From: Nitrosomonas sp.
GTDB lineage: Bacteria > Pseudomonadota > Gammaproteobacteria > Burkholderiales > Nitrosomonadaceae
NCBI GenBank assembly: GCA_019745325.1
Contig: JAIETK010000003.1
Span: forward strand, 62,001-126,000
Length of the DNA stretch: 64,000 bases
Reading direction: 5' to 3'
The position numbers and the translations under genes were made by a program. Below the pieces are notes generated by a model. The model did not search any database and was not told where the DNA came from. It saw nothing but the letters and a program-made list of their open reading frames with translations. Positions 48,001 through 57,561 of the stretch are shown here, one piece after another (within the stretch, counting starts at the first letter, position 1; each line of letters begins with the position of its first letter).

Positions 48001-48610
48001 TAATCTGAACTTGCGTATAACTGCTTGCAGCATTGATGCTGCCAGAATTGTAATTGAAGTAAACTGCAGGATAAAAAGTTTTAGAGGTACTGGAAGATCG
48101 TGTTCCGTCATCTTTCAGCCAACGAGCCGTCTGCGTGTTATTCACGGTAAGATTTCGACAACCCGCTCCCGTATTGAATGGATTATGGTGAGCACATGTT
48201 GGACTCGCATTGCTCATCAGTGATCCATCTGCATTGCTCCAAGGCAAGTATCTGACAGTTGGATTGTAATAGATTTTGTTAACATAGCTAGAGCGTAACT
48301 TGGCGGCATACCTGTTCGCAGGATCAAAATCGACCACGTAGCTGTTGTAATCATCAGCTCCGTATACACCTGATGCGCGTGGAAACATGTAACGCACTTC
48401 TTGGATAATCAACTCCTCCGGCATGATCTCAAAATGCATGGATCCTGAATCATCCAGTGTAAACATCACATTCGGAGAGATATTTCCTCCGAGAAAAAGC
48501 GGACCATTTGATAATGGTGGAAGCGCATGGGACAAATTAACGGCAAAAAATAAGGCTGCCCCCACCAGACTATTTACTGATATAGAACTACAAAAGAATA
48601 CCCTCTTCAT
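45086..48610 (-). CDS. pilY1: type IV pilus tip adhesin/biogenesis factor PilY1
   Basis: 1174 residues. Signal peptide (to about 29, LSHA), an N-terminal von Willebrand-like region with a MIDAS-type motif DDSGS at 53-57, a long variable middle, and the conserved C-terminal beta-propeller (about 640-1120) with the calcium loop DSNGNGKVDVIYAGD. PilY1 primes pilus assembly with the minor pilins, sits at the tip and takes part in adhesion and surface sensing. 32 nt downstream of pilX. Confidence 0.95.
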   Translation of the reverse strand: MKRVFFCSSISVNSLVGAALFFAVNLSHALPPLSNGPLFLGGNISPNVMFTLDDSGSMHFEIMPEELIIQEVRYMFPRASGVYGADDYNSYVVDFDPANRYAAKLRSSYVNKIYYNPTVRYLPWSNADGSLMSNASPTCAHHNPFNTGAGCRNLTVNNTQTARWLKDDGTRSSSTSKTFYPAVYFNYNSGSINAASSYTQVQIISTTSTYTGGPNRTDCVAAPTCTYAEEIQNFANWYTYYRSRILLARAGIGRAFAAQGNTMRVGFAAINKGSTTVDGVATTVVKTGVRQFTGTDRTNFFNNLYDHDIPAEGTPLREALMAVGEYFKRTDDKGPWGQTPGSTGGTQHVCRQNYNILMTDGYWSETSFTSVNNSDNESGSSIVNDSSPAVPASYSYVPALPYSDAYSNTLADVAMRYWKSDLRTDLPNKVPTNPHDPAFWQHLVNFTVGLGVQGSRSSIPTGAETWPDPILNDANKIDDLWHAAVNSRGEFFSAADPTAFTNALTNALRTIVARTGSASAVAANSNSLTTNGRVYQAKFNSGDWSGQLLSIPINSSGVMGTTEWNAGEISLASGSISPSSRVIITKGSSDGVSFEYGNLTSAQKDLLNKNASGVIDNCGPERVAFLRGDAARENASGTFTCASSTAVNNFRVRPTSKLGDIINSGPLYVGKPIAGYSNVDHPGYAAFKNNYKDRVPMIYVGANDGMLHGFNACIPGVTPGCTSADAGKELLVYVPSTTYENLSRLTDKDYTANHRYFVDGSPMMGDVYSSATSTWRTLLVSGLNGGGQGYFALDVTNPADAAKSAPTFTAANAASLLLWEFTSNDDADMGYSHNLPQINPFTSQSMQIVKMENNQWAVIVGNGYNSTGGKAVLYILFISGGEDGSWTLGTDYIKLIADAGTGNGLSTPTPFDSNGNGKVDVIYAGDFKGNLWKFDVSTSSPASWKVAISGAPLFSSGTSKPIISPPSVSFHPKGGQLVLFGTGKYLETADTTTTNTQSVYGIWDNNTTATVTVSSLVQQVMTDASVRTLTQNAVPYSTTVKGWYIDLPVSGERLTGIPSLEDGILVFNTIVPSASPCDFGGRGFVNAINYLTGGMLPFPAFDTNRNRVLALDDGLSAGIEIGFSVGGVTRIRGHSDESRDIFVYSTADGLLNQTTTAKGAAGLRGRITWRELIQ

Positions 48611-48642
48611 GATACCAAGCCCCTTTTATTTATCGGGAAGAT

Positions 48643-49230
48643 TTATGGTCTAAATATTTCTTGCAGCCACACAACCGTACCTTGTTTTGCACCTTGAGCA
48701 CGAATCGTAATTCGATAATAGTTACGTAATACATTTCCTGGCGGTGTTTTCTGTATCCCTTCAATAAGATAAGTTGGTGCGGGCACTCCAGCAGGTAATA
48801 TAGGCGCTGTATATGTCACACCGTCAACCCTGAAAATTGTCCCTTCAACATAGGCAATCGGACATGTCGGAGTACAATAAGTAGTCCAAGAAGATACCGT
48901 ATCAACAACCACTCCCGGCGCCTCTGCGCCAGCACCGTAGTAACAAAGCCCATCCGTACATCCAGTATCAAATTCAGATAATCCCTCAATAGGTTTCGGT
49001 GAAGTCGTTGTAGGGTCGTTATCGCGGATATGCTGTTCAGCATAACGCAGTCCCATTTCAGCTGCTTGCATTGCCAGCATGCGGTCACGCATATTTCCAG
49101 ACATTCGTTCCTCTACTGTTGCCATTCTCACCGCAGTAATACCTAATAGGGTTAGCACCATAAGGAAGATCAAGCCGGTAACAAACACAGCCCCCCTTTG
49201 CTTAAAATGAAAATTAGGATTTTTATTCAT
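48643..49230 (-). CDS. pilX: minor pilin PilX
   Basis: 195 residues. Prepilin-like N-terminus QRGAVFVTGLIFLMVLTLLG, cut after G13, lacking the usual Phe1 and Glu5 as is common for PilX, then the family motif VEERMSGNMRDRMLAMQAAE. Its ATG overlaps the pilW stop by four bases (ATGA), so it is coupled to it. Part of the priming complex with PilV, PilW and PilY1. Confidence 0.92.
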   Translation of the reverse strand: MNKNPNFHFKQRGAVFVTGLIFLMVLTLLGITAVRMATVEERMSGNMRDRMLAMQAAEMGLRYAEQHIRDNDPTTTSPKPIEGLSEFDTGCTDGLCYYGAGAEAPGVVVDTVSSWTTYCTPTCPIAYVEGTIFRVDGVTYTAPILPAGVPAPTYLIEGIQKTPPGNVLRNYYRITIRAQGAKQGTVVWLQEIFRP

Positions 49231-49994
49231 GGCGCAGAATTTATACGGTTCCGCAAATTGATAGTTGCCGTAAATGCTCGTCTTAGCCGTCTATCTGAAG
49301 GAATCGCTACTGATGTGCCACTACAATTGAGGTAGTTTCCTGCGGATACCACATTTAATTTCTCCGAACGAATCAACACACAGATACGAGTAGTCACAAC
49401 TTGATTCCAGTCCACCGGCATTTCTGTATATTGATCAACAGATTGATCGCCGCTGGTATCTATTCCGTAGAGTACTTGGAAATCTTCAACATTATCCAGT
49501 AACACTTGTCCTGATGGCGGTGCTGCTGGTGCAGGAGGTATATCCGCGATATCACCTTTACACTGTAATTGAGCATTAAGCGAGTCAAGATTAAAATGAT
49601 TTTGAATAATTCTTCCGGCAGCGGTCACTCCAGCACCATCGCAATCTCTGTCACCGACAGCACCTTCGTATTGCACCGTCAGAGTATCAGCAGCACCACC
49701 GGCACCATTCGTTCCGCTGATCGCAGTACCCTCAAAAGCAACTTTGAAACCCGTGAAAGGAACCTCTACATGTCCCGCTTGCTTGATACTTCGTCCAAGA
49801 ATTTCAAGTGCGTATCGGCCACTTTCTTGAAGCCGAGCATTATCCTCTTGCTCACGAAAAATCTGGCGGCTGCTAACAAAAACTGTCCCAATGACTAATA
49901 GCAAAACTAACCCCAACGTCATGGCTATCATCAGTTCAACCAAGCTAAAGCCTCGTTGACTTGAACATTCAAAGAATTTAGTATCCGTTCTCAT
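49227..49994 (-). CDS. pilW: minor pilin PilW
   Basis: 255 residues from ATG 49994, which overlaps the pilV stop as ATGA; a longer frame (50048) would overlap pilV by 57 bp and is unlikely. Class III prepilin signal QRG(15)-FSLVE(20), then hydrophobic AMTLGLVLLLVIGTVFV and a motif LQESGRYALEILGRSIKQAG typical of PilW. C-terminal part includes a beta-rich globular domain. Confidence 0.92.
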   Translation of the reverse strand: MRTDTKFFECSSQRGFSLVELMIAMTLGLVLLLVIGTVFVSSRQIFREQEDNARLQESGRYALEILGRSIKQAGHVEVPFTGFKVAFEGTAISGTNGAGGAADTLTVQYEGAVGDRDCDGAGVTAAGRIIQNHFNLDSLNAQLQCKGDIADIPPAPAAPPSGQVLLDNVEDFQVLYGIDTSGDQSVDQYTEMPVDWNQVVTTRICVLIRSEKLNVVSAGNYLNCSGTSVAIPSDRRLRRAFTATINLRNRINSAP

Positions 49995-50497
49995 GGAGAA
50001 AATCTTGTTAAAAAACAGCGAGTATTGACTGGGGTTCCGCCGGGACACGCAAGATCCGCTTGACCATTCATTTCTTTTTCAGTCCACATTAGCGTGATCA
50101 CAAAACCAATCGCCACACTGCCATTCACTGTTCCTGTACCACCAGGAAGTAATCTGGAATTGGCGGTGTTCCATTGCGCATGGTCATACGCCGCGACTTG
50201 TGCGGCATTGCAAATATTCGTCAAACAGTCGTTACTTGCGGGAATAGTTGCTGTGAGCGCATTGTAAGCTCCGGCAGTAACCCCGGCTAAATTCGCACGC
50301 ATACGATCGGCGATGTCTTCGGTTTGCTTACTAGCAATTGAGCGGTAGTGCGCAATATTGTTGCTACGCGCTCCTGACAAAATCAGCGCTGCCATACCAA
50401 GCAAGCCAAAAGATACAATTAGGATCGTAATGAGGACTTCTATCAGGCTGAAACCACTATTATTTCGTGGCTTTTTCTCCAAATATGCGCGATTCAT
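49991..50497 (-). CDS. pilV: minor pilin PilV
   Basis: 168 residues from ATG 50497, overlapping the fimT stop (ATGA); ATG 50503 is an alternative. Prepilin signal SG(15)-FSLIE(20) then VLITILIVSFGLLGMAAL and NIAHYRSIASKQTEDIADRMR, the PilV signature. It begins the tightly overlapped pilV-pilW-pilX run. Confidence 0.92.
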   Translation of the reverse strand: MNRAYLEKKPRNNSGFSLIEVLITILIVSFGLLGMAALILSGARSNNIAHYRSIASKQTEDIADRMRANLAGVTAGAYNALTATIPASNDCLTNICNAAQVAAYDHAQWNTANSRLLPGGTGTVNGSVAIGFVITLMWTEKEMNGQADLACPGGTPVNTRCFLTRFSP

Positions 50498-51039
50498 CCA
50501 CATGTTCCAGTTCCAGTTTCAGAACGCAGACGACCTTGATTATTCAGAACCAATGCTCTCGAATACGTTGCTCCACGGCTGTCACATAAAGAGAAAGTGC
50601 CATTAAACCCTGATGAAAAACCATTTGCCGTAAAAGTAACTCTAGTACGTGTTGGTCCAGATCTAAGGGTATTTCCACCAGAAAGCGCCGCATTCACATG
50701 CAAGATTTGATCCCCAGCCTCAACAACGCCATTACCGTTGGCATCTGCAAAAACCAGCCAACCATCCGACCATACGGTACCCCCTGTACAACTGGTACCA
50801 TTAGTACTCGGACACATAGTTGCCTGACTGCTGCGTCTGATTGCTTCGCTTTTTGCTAAAGCAATTGAAGATGCGAAATTATTGCTATGTACAACCATTA
50901 AATTATCTTGAGTAAAAGTACGGTAACTGGGGACTGCAACGGATAACAAAATACTTGCTAGACTTAATGTCACAAGTAACTCAACCATGGTAAAACCACA
51001 TTGAATTTGTAACTGAGTATATTTATAGACATTATTCAT
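50494..51039 (-). CDS. fimT: GspH/FimT-family minor pseudopilin
   Basis: 181 residues from ATG 51039; an in-frame extension to 51123 would give an abnormally long leader. Prepilin signal C-G(15)-FTMVE(20), hydrophobic LLVTLSLASILLSVAVPSY, then GspH-domain features (SEAIRRSSQATMCPS, SDGWLVFADANGNG). First gene of the minus-strand pilus operon; FimT-like proteins bind DNA and help natural transformation in other bacteria. Confidence 0.88.
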   Translation of the reverse strand: MNNVYKYTQLQIQCGFTMVELLVTLSLASILLSVAVPSYRTFTQDNLMVVHSNNFASSIALAKSEAIRRSSQATMCPSTNGTSCTGGTVWSDGWLVFADANGNGVVEAGDQILHVNAALSGGNTLRSGPTRTRVTFTANGFSSGFNGTFSLCDSRGATYSRALVLNNQGRLRSETGTGTCG

Positions 51040-51264
51040 TCCCGAGATCCCCACTACTGCTTTACTGCTTTCTTTTAAATCAAACCAGAATATTTTTGTC
51101 GTTTTTTTAGCGGCTGCAATCACAAGAAACTTTAGCGAAGTAAAGATGAATCACTTCTTTGGCCGCTTGGGCAGTCGGTTACGACTAACTATAATCGGTA
51201 TCAGATAGAATTATTGGATTTTCCCGGTCTCTCCATTTTTGGTATAAACGGATAATCAAACATC

Positions 51265-52371
51265 ATGAAACAGGACATCATTATCATCGGCGCCGGGATC
51301 ATGGGTCTTGCATCAGCTGAGCGTCTTTTGGCACAAGGTGCCAGCGTCACGATTTTGGAAAGAAATAAAATAGGGCAGGAATCTTCCTGGGCTGGTGGTG
51401 GTATCTTGTCACCGCTCTTCCCCTGGAACTATTCTGATGCCGTAACCCAGCTTACCGGTTACAGTATTGAACTATTTCCAGCCTGGACGTCCAGCTTGAA
51501 GAAAAATACCGGGGTAGATCCTGAATACAATAGATCCGGCATGCTGATATTTCCGCCTTTCCAAGCAAACATTGCGATGGATTGGTGCCAAACTCGCGGA
51601 ATAACGATAGAACATATCGAGACTCCTCTCACTCGAATCAACGAAGAGTGTGTCAGCTCTACCGGCAAAAAGATTGATGATCACGCGTTGTATTTACCGG
51701 ATATCGCCCAAGTACGTAATCCAAGATTGATAAGCGCCTTATTTAGACGAATTAAACAGTTGGGTGGAAAAATCATTGAAAATTGCGATGTTTATCCATT
51801 AAACACAGAGTCGCAGCAGATAACGTCTGTCACCACCGCATGCGGAGAATTTAAAGCCGATCATTTTATCGTCACTACCGGCGCCTGGAGTAAAGAAACA
51901 TTGGGAATTCATGCTCTTAAGCTGGACATCAAACCGATAAGAGGACAAATGCTGTTATATAAATTCGATACCCCGCCAATAGACCATATCATCGTCCGGG
52001 AAGATTTATACATCATCCCTCGCAAAGATGGCCATGTACTCATAGGCAGCACATTGGAAGACGTTGGGTTTAACAAACAGACAACTGCAGCAGCGTTCGA
52101 AAACCTAATTGGAAATGCGGGAAAAATCTTGCCATTACTTTACCAAATGCCTGTCAAAAGACATTGGTCGGGACTCAGACCTGCGTCGCCTCAAAATATC
52201 CCGACTATTGGACGACACCCGGAAATTCGTAACTTATCAATCAATTGCGGGCATTTCCGTTACGGCGTAACAATGGCTCCTGGTAGCGCCGAAATACTGG
52301 TTAATGAATTAACGGAATCGGCGCAGCCATTTGATGTCAGCCCTTATCGGATGGGCTGGGATGGTCATTGA
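51265..52371 (+). CDS. thiO: FAD-dependent glycine oxidase ThiO
   Basis: 368 residues of the DAO family: Rossmann GAGIMGLASAERL at 8-20, HWSGLRPASPQNIPTIGRHP and final FAD-contact GHFRYGVTMAPGSA. ThiO makes the imine glycine needed for the thiazole of thiamin. No other thi gene is nearby, so the call is by family; other amino-acid oxidases are possible. Convergent with ispH, whose end lies five bases from this stop. Confidence 0.88.
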   Translation: MKQDIIIIGAGIMGLASAERLLAQGASVTILERNKIGQESSWAGGGILSPLFPWNYSDAVTQLTGYSIELFPAWTSSLKKNTGVDPEYNRSGMLIFPPFQANIAMDWCQTRGITIEHIETPLTRINEECVSSTGKKIDDHALYLPDIAQVRNPRLISALFRRIKQLGGKIIENCDVYPLNTESQQITSVTTACGEFKADHFIVTTGAWSKETLGIHALKLDIKPIRGQMLLYKFDTPPIDHIIVREDLYIIPRKDGHVLIGSTLEDVGFNKQTTAAAFENLIGNAGKILPLLYQMPVKRHWSGLRPASPQNIPTIGRHPEIRNLSINCGHFRYGVTMAPGSAEILVNELTESAQPFDVSPYRMGWDGH

Positions 52372-52375
52372 TAAA

Positions 52376-53320
52376 TCAAGCCTTGGGAAGCGGAAACACC
52401 ACAGATTCAACCACGCCGCTCAATTCTTCGATCGTCACATCATCACCGATTTGTTCAGCGCCAATTTGTTTTAGACGGGATATTACTTGCTGTACCAGAA
52501 TTTCCGGAGCCGAAGCTCCTGCTGTGATGCCAATGTTTCTCTTACCGACAAACCATCCTTCCTGCAACTGCTCGGCACGATCAACCATATAGGCTTCAAC
52601 ATTTGCATTTCTTGCCACCTCGCATAGCCGGTTAGAATTAGAGCTATTTGGAGAACCGACCACTATGACCAAATCACATTGATTCACCATTTTTTTCACA
52701 GCATCCTGCCGATTCTGAGTAGCGTAACAAATGTCATCTTTTTTCGGACCGGTTATCATCGGAAACCGTTTTTTTAACGCATCGACAATTCTTGCAGCAT
52801 CATCAACTGACAGGGTAGTTTGCGTGACATAAGCCAGGTTAGCCTCGTCTTTGACATTCAGAGTTTCGACATCCGCTTCGGTTTCCACCAAATACATTCC
52901 TTTATCATCACCCTCAATTTGCCCCATTGTCCCCTCAACCTCGGGATGTCCTTGGTGACCAATCATGATGATTTCTTTCCCTTCCTTACGCATTTTTGCA
53001 ACTTCAACATGAACTTTGGTAACCAGCGGGCAAGTCGCATCAAAAACTTTTAACTTGCGCTCCGCAGCTTCACGGCGTACTGCGTGCGACACACCATGTG
53101 CACTAAAAATAAGAATACTGTCTTGCGGTACTTCATCCAAATTTTCCACAAACACAGCACCTTTCTTCTCCAGGTTTTCTACCACAAAGCGATTATGCAC
53201 TACTTCATGGCGAACATAGATCGGTGCCCCATGCATCGTTAGCGCGCGCTCAACAATTTCTATTGCACGATCCACACCGGCACAGAATCCTCGCGGATTT
53301 GAAAGTAGTACTTTAATCAT
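52376..53320 (-). CDS. ispH: 4-hydroxy-3-methylbut-2-enyl diphosphate reductase
   Basis: Last step of the MEP pathway: makes IPP and DMAPP using a 4Fe-4S cluster. 314 residues from ATG 53320, preceded by GGAGGG; a longer frame to 53383 adds unrelated residues. Cluster cysteines C13 (NPRGFCAGV), C97 (DATCPLV) and C198 ([11 protein letters not shown]). Works in the same pathway as dxr in this window. Confidence 0.96.
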   Translation of the reverse strand: MIKVLLSNPRGFCAGVDRAIEIVERALTMHGAPIYVRHEVVHNRFVVENLEKKGAVFVENLDEVPQDSILIFSAHGVSHAVRREAAERKLKVFDATCPLVTKVHVEVAKMRKEGKEIIMIGHQGHPEVEGTMGQIEGDDKGMYLVETEADVETLNVKDEANLAYVTQTTLSVDDAARIVDALKKRFPMITGPKKDDICYATQNRQDAVKKMVNQCDLVIVVGSPNSSNSNRLCEVARNANVEAYMVDRAEQLQEGWFVGKRNIGITAGASAPEILVQQVISRLKQIGAEQIGDDVTIEELSGVVESVVFPLPKA

Positions 53321-53383
53321 TTCATTATCCCTCCAACAATGGATATTTGCTCTTTTATTGCGTGCATACGTTGAAATGCACAC

Positions 53384-53784
53384 AACATCTATCTAAAAAA
53401 TAAAAACTCACTCGTCATTCGGTTTCAAAAAATAACGCAGCATTTTCCTGTAAACCCAAAATTGATCGGTTCCAAAGAACTGAACACTTGTTATTCTCGC
53501 ATTCTTTACCAGCAAATTCATTGATTGCTCAAAGCGGTGCAAACTTGCTTTGACCGTTCATCCAATAAACCTATTAAAATCTTAGACCCTTTTTTAATCT
53601 TAACCCTAATAAGGTTTACCAATCTGCAAATTCTAAACGAAGAAATTGCCAGTTACCATATTTCCAGTTAACACCTACCGTATGAAGCAATTAAACCGGA
53701 TTTTCCTTTAATGATTGCACATAGCCCTTTCTCTTTGATCAAAAAAGAGCGATACCCATTATCGACGCCAATTCTCAACTTCAC
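53384..53784. other. gene-free AT-rich stretch between ispH and the tRNA
   Basis: No convincing gene. A minus-strand fragment near 53630-53690 reads VNWKYGNWQFLRLEFADW, protein-like but short and without a start, so perhaps a decayed gene end. No repeat copy. Confidence 0.35.
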
Positions 53785-53860
53785 TGGCGCCCTGAACACG
53801 AATCGAACGTGCGACCTACCCCTTAGGAGGGGGTTGCTCTATCCACTGAGCTACCAGGGC
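53785..53860 (-). tRNA. tRNA-Arg (anticodon CCU)
   Basis: 76 nt including an encoded CCA. GCCCTGG / TCAGGGC acceptor stem (one G-U), D arm TAGCTCAGTGGATAGAGCA, anticodon stem ACCCC/GGGGT with loop CTCCTAA giving CCU (reads AGG), variable loop, and T arm with GTTCGATTC. The cloverleaf is complete. No integrase or duplicated 3' end was seen nearby. Confidence 0.95.
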
Positions 53861-54306
53861 AAACTCCGCATTTTACGCTAATCTCATGGAATGAATAAAC
53901 TGGATATGTAGATTTCTTCAAAGCGATAGAGACAGTGGTTGTAAGATTCAGCGACGAAATTGTTAATAAAACCACAGACTGCGATGATATTGATGCCAAG
54001 ATCGCCACTAATTGATCGCAGATAACGGTAAAACAATGGTTCGCGCATAAAAATCGACCATTACTCTGATGCGGATTGAATTGTTTTTTTGTGGTGTGAT
54101 ACTGTTTGCACTCGAACGTATGTCTGAAACTTTTACTTTCTTGTTTGGTTCTATTCAGGGATCTGCAGCTTTGAGCAGCTGCTACTGTAAGCAATTCACA
54201 AGATTATGCGAGCCATTACTCCTGCCGAAAACCGGCGATTACACCTGTTCTAATATTGATTCAACGAGATTGATATGCACAACAGGCCGAATAAGGACTT
54301 AATATC
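53861..54306. other. gene-free stretch after the tRNA and before the peroxiredoxin gene
   Basis: Frames on both strands (for example 54069-54302 on plus) lack a ribosome-binding site and family resemblance. It should contain the promoters of the tRNA gene and the peroxiredoxin gene, but I could not place them. Confidence 0.4.
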
Positions 54307-54876
54307 ATGGAATGGATTACAATTCTGTTGTCATTACTTGCGCTGGGATTTATGTTTTGGTTTTTTTCCACAAACAAAACACTCCAATTAGGTCAATCTG
54401 CGCCGGATTTCAGACTGCCCGACCATCACGGCAAAGTCCACACCCTCTCCGACTTTCACGGAAAATGGCTAGCTTTGTATTTTTACCCCAAAGATGACAC
54501 GCCAGGTTGTACAAAGCAAGCTTGTTCTTTTCGCGATGGCTTACAGGAAATAGTACATTTAGGCGCGGCAGTTGTCGGCGTGAGCGTAGACGATACCGAT
54601 AGCCATGCCGAATTTGCACAAAAATATCAATTGCAATTTCCGCTACTGGCGGATACCGCTGCACAAACGGCTGCTGATTATCATTCTCTCGTTAATCTTG
54701 GATTCATCAAGTTTGCTAAGCGCAACACTTTTTTGATTGATCCGGAAGGAAGAATTGCTCGCATGTATTTATCAGCAAGCGCGTCACGAAATTCAACGGA
54801 GGTAATCGCGGACTTGAAAGGATTTCAGGCAAAAGAATCGAACAAAAATCCTTCCGGTTCACGCCTTCCCGATTAA
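54307..54876 (+). CDS. membrane-anchored peroxiredoxin (Bcp/PrxQ type)
   Basis: 189 residues. Unlike normal Bcp/PrxQ, it starts with a 20-residue hydrophobic helix (MEWITILLSLLALGFMFWFF), then the peroxiredoxin domain with peroxidatic C68 and resolving C73 (DTPGCTKQACSFRD; Bcp spacing C-x4-C) and YFYPKDDTPG. This places the enzyme at the inner membrane, on whichever side the anchor dictates. Reduces peroxides using thioredoxin; trxB is 1 kb away. The next gene is the DksA-type regulator. Confidence 0.9.
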   Translation: MEWITILLSLLALGFMFWFFSTNKTLQLGQSAPDFRLPDHHGKVHTLSDFHGKWLALYFYPKDDTPGCTKQACSFRDGLQEIVHLGAAVVGVSVDDTDSHAEFAQKYQLQFPLLADTAAQTAADYHSLVNLGFIKFAKRNTFLIDPEGRIARMYLSASASRNSTEVIADLKGFQAKESNKNPSGSRLPD

Positions 54877-54938
54877 TAAAGGATTGAAAATAGCGATTCC
54901 GGCAATATTATTGGATATAGATCAAGTAAGGAGCAAAG

Positions 54939-55310
54939 ATGGCCAATTTTACCGAAACACAATTAACTCAATTGAAAGCTGCGCTTCACAAACGATACCT
55001 GGATTTACAACAGGAAGTTCGTAATGAACTGGCGCATAATCAGGATATTAGCGACTCAAAACTGGAGAATTATCTGAATCAGATTCCAGATGATATCGAC
55101 ACGGCGTTGGTCGATAGACAAATCAATGAAATGCGCGAACTCGAAATATCCATGAAATACCTAAGCGAACTGGAATTTGGCGACTGCATTGATTGCGGTA
55201 ATGAAATCGGATTTGAGCGCCTGCTTGCGCAACCATCCGCGCAGCGTTGCATTCAATGTCAGAGTAAGTATGAGAGAGACTTTCCGAAAGAATCGACACC
55301 TTCGCTATAG
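54939..55310 (+). CDS. short DksA/TraR-family zinc-finger protein
   Basis: 123 residues, shorter than E. coli DksA (151). Coiled-coil N-terminal half, a DxxDxA tip motif (DDIDTA, around 51-56), and the C4 zinc finger with CIDC and CIQC. All four cysteines and the tip acids needed for RNA polymerase secondary-channel action are present. AAGGAG precedes the ATG. May be a DksA paralogue active in stress; whether it needs ppGpp is unknown. Confidence 0.88.
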   Translation: MANFTETQLTQLKAALHKRYLDLQQEVRNELAHNQDISDSKLENYLNQIPDDIDTALVDRQINEMRELEISMKYLSELEFGDCIDCGNEIGFERLLAQPSAQRCIQCQSKYERDFPKESTPSL

Positions 55311-55328
55311 AGTCGCGGATTGCCGGAT

Positions 55329-55874
55329 TCAGTTTTTACTTCTAAGCAAGACCAACAGAGCACCACCTCCTCCGTCAGCTGGTCTCGCCTGACAAAAAGC
55401 CAATACATCAGCGCACTGAATCAGCCAATTACCGGCCCTTGTCTTTAGAACCGGTTCGCGGTCTTTTGAGCCTAATCCCTTCCCATGAACGATACGAATA
55501 CAACGGTAGCGATCACGTAAGCAATTTTCCAAGAAAAGAGTCAATTCCTGCCTTGCTTCATCGCGAGTAAATCCGTGCAAATCCAATGTCTCATCGATTT
55601 TCCAGTAGCCGCGGCGTAATCGCCTCAGCGTCTGAGCTGACATGCCAGGTCGTATGAAAGACCACACATCCCCCGTTTCCAGCTCGATAGCAATATGGTC
55701 GGAAAGATTGTCTGCTAAAGCCGTTTCATCGATATGTCTTGGTTTCCGCGGAACCGAAGTCTTCGCGCGGCTTTGCGGCAATCTGTCCGAAGCGGGTAAT
55801 GGCGCTACATCACGCATTGCAGTGTGAAATAGCGCTTTATCATCTTCGTCGCTGACAGAGTCGTTATGGGCCAT
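55329..55874 (-). CDS. Smr-domain protein
   Basis: 181 residues. The C-terminal Smr (small MutS-related) domain (about 95-181) has DLHGFTRDEA and RIVHGKG, the DxH and HGxG motifs of this nuclease family. The N-terminus is acidic, with Ser/Pro/Arg residues and no recognised domain. Stand-alone Smr proteins cut nucleic acids, including stalled ribosome mRNA in E. coli (SmrB). The gene faces the DksA-like gene. Confidence 0.9.
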   Translation of the reverse strand: MAHNDSVSDEDDKALFHTAMRDVAPLPASDRLPQSRAKTSVPRKPRHIDETALADNLSDHIAIELETGDVWSFIRPGMSAQTLRRLRRGYWKIDETLDLHGFTRDEARQELTLFLENCLRDRYRCIRIVHGKGLGSKDREPVLKTRAGNWLIQCADVLAFCQARPADGGGGALLVLLRSKN

Positions 55875-55911
55875 TGCCTTACCACCAATTCACATCGATC
55901 CGGTTTCAGAT

Positions 55912-56868
<957 letters not shown>

Positions 56869-57561
56869 TTAGTTACGGAGTAAATCAAGAACGATATTGT
56901 ACTCGTAAAAAATCAAATTTCCTTCCCGGGCTTTTTCCGCGGCTATCATGGCGGATTGTTCCACAACCGATTTTTGGCCCAATAATAAGTCGCTTTTATT
57001 CAGTTCCTGGTTGGGAAAATACATCTGGGTTGTCAATGCTTCATAGCCGGGTTTAAAAATCTTCAGGTGAATATGCGGCGGTCTCGTCCAAGTTCTGCTG
57101 GCTGGATATGCACCGGGCATCACTGTCTTGAAACGATACAAACCCTCATCATCGGTTTGAATCACCGCCCAGCCTTGGAAATTTTGATCGAGTTTGGCTT
57201 TGTTGGGATCACGAGGATGGCGGTAGCGGCCGTTGGCATCCGCTTGCCAAATATCAAGTAATGCCTTTCCCACCGGCTTACCGTAAATATCGGTCACACG
57301 GCCACTGATCATAATATGTTGTCCGGCTGCACGATCAAGATAGCCCTCGATGTGCGTCAAGTCGGCATCTTTATCTTTTTGATTCGCTACCGGGTAAAAC
57401 GGCCCTTCGGTTTCACTGGGCGTGGACATCAACGCTAAAGCCTTGGCAAAACGGCTGCCCATCCCTAAAATTCCAGCTACACTGCTGATCAGACTATACT
57501 GCAGCAATTTCCTGCGTGAATATTTTTTCATCGAATTAGCTATCATTTCGTGAGCAAGCAC
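56869..57561 (-). CDS. exported intradiol ring-cleavage dioxygenase-like protein
   Basis: 230 residues at most; ATG 57531 (MKKYSRRKLL) is a likely alternative start. An N-terminal SRRKLLQ followed by a hydrophobic stretch resembles a Tat signal. Fe(III) ligands by family spacing: Y113, Y152, H163 and H165 (PPHIHLKIF); the Y-Y and H-H spacings of 39 and 2 equal those of protocatechuate 3,4-dioxygenase. No aromatic-degradation gene is nearby, so the substrate and even catalysis are open. Confidence 0.82.
   Translation of the reverse strand: MLAHEMIANSMKKYSRRKLLQYSLISSVAGILGMGSRFAKALALMSTPSETEGPFYPVANQKDKDADLTHIEGYLDRAAGQHIMISGRVTDIYGKPVGKALLDIWQADANGRYRHPRDPNKAKLDQNFQGWAVIQTDDEGLYRFKTVMPGAYPASRTWTRPPHIHLKIFKPGYEALTTQMYFPNQELNKSDLLLGQKSVVEQSAMIAAEKAREGNLIFYEYNIVLDLLRN

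Noticed and set aside
53785..53860. tRNA-Arg as an integration (att) site of a genomic island
   Set aside because: No integrase and no duplicated tRNA 3' end seen within reach.
53823..54194. 123-codon minus-strand frame overlapping the tRNA
   Set aside because: Runs through the tRNA gene, which accounts for the conserved bases; its C-terminal residues are tRNA sequence.
54069..54302. 77-codon plus-strand frame before the peroxiredoxin gene
   Set aside because: No family match, no good ribosome-binding site and irregular codon use; probably chance.
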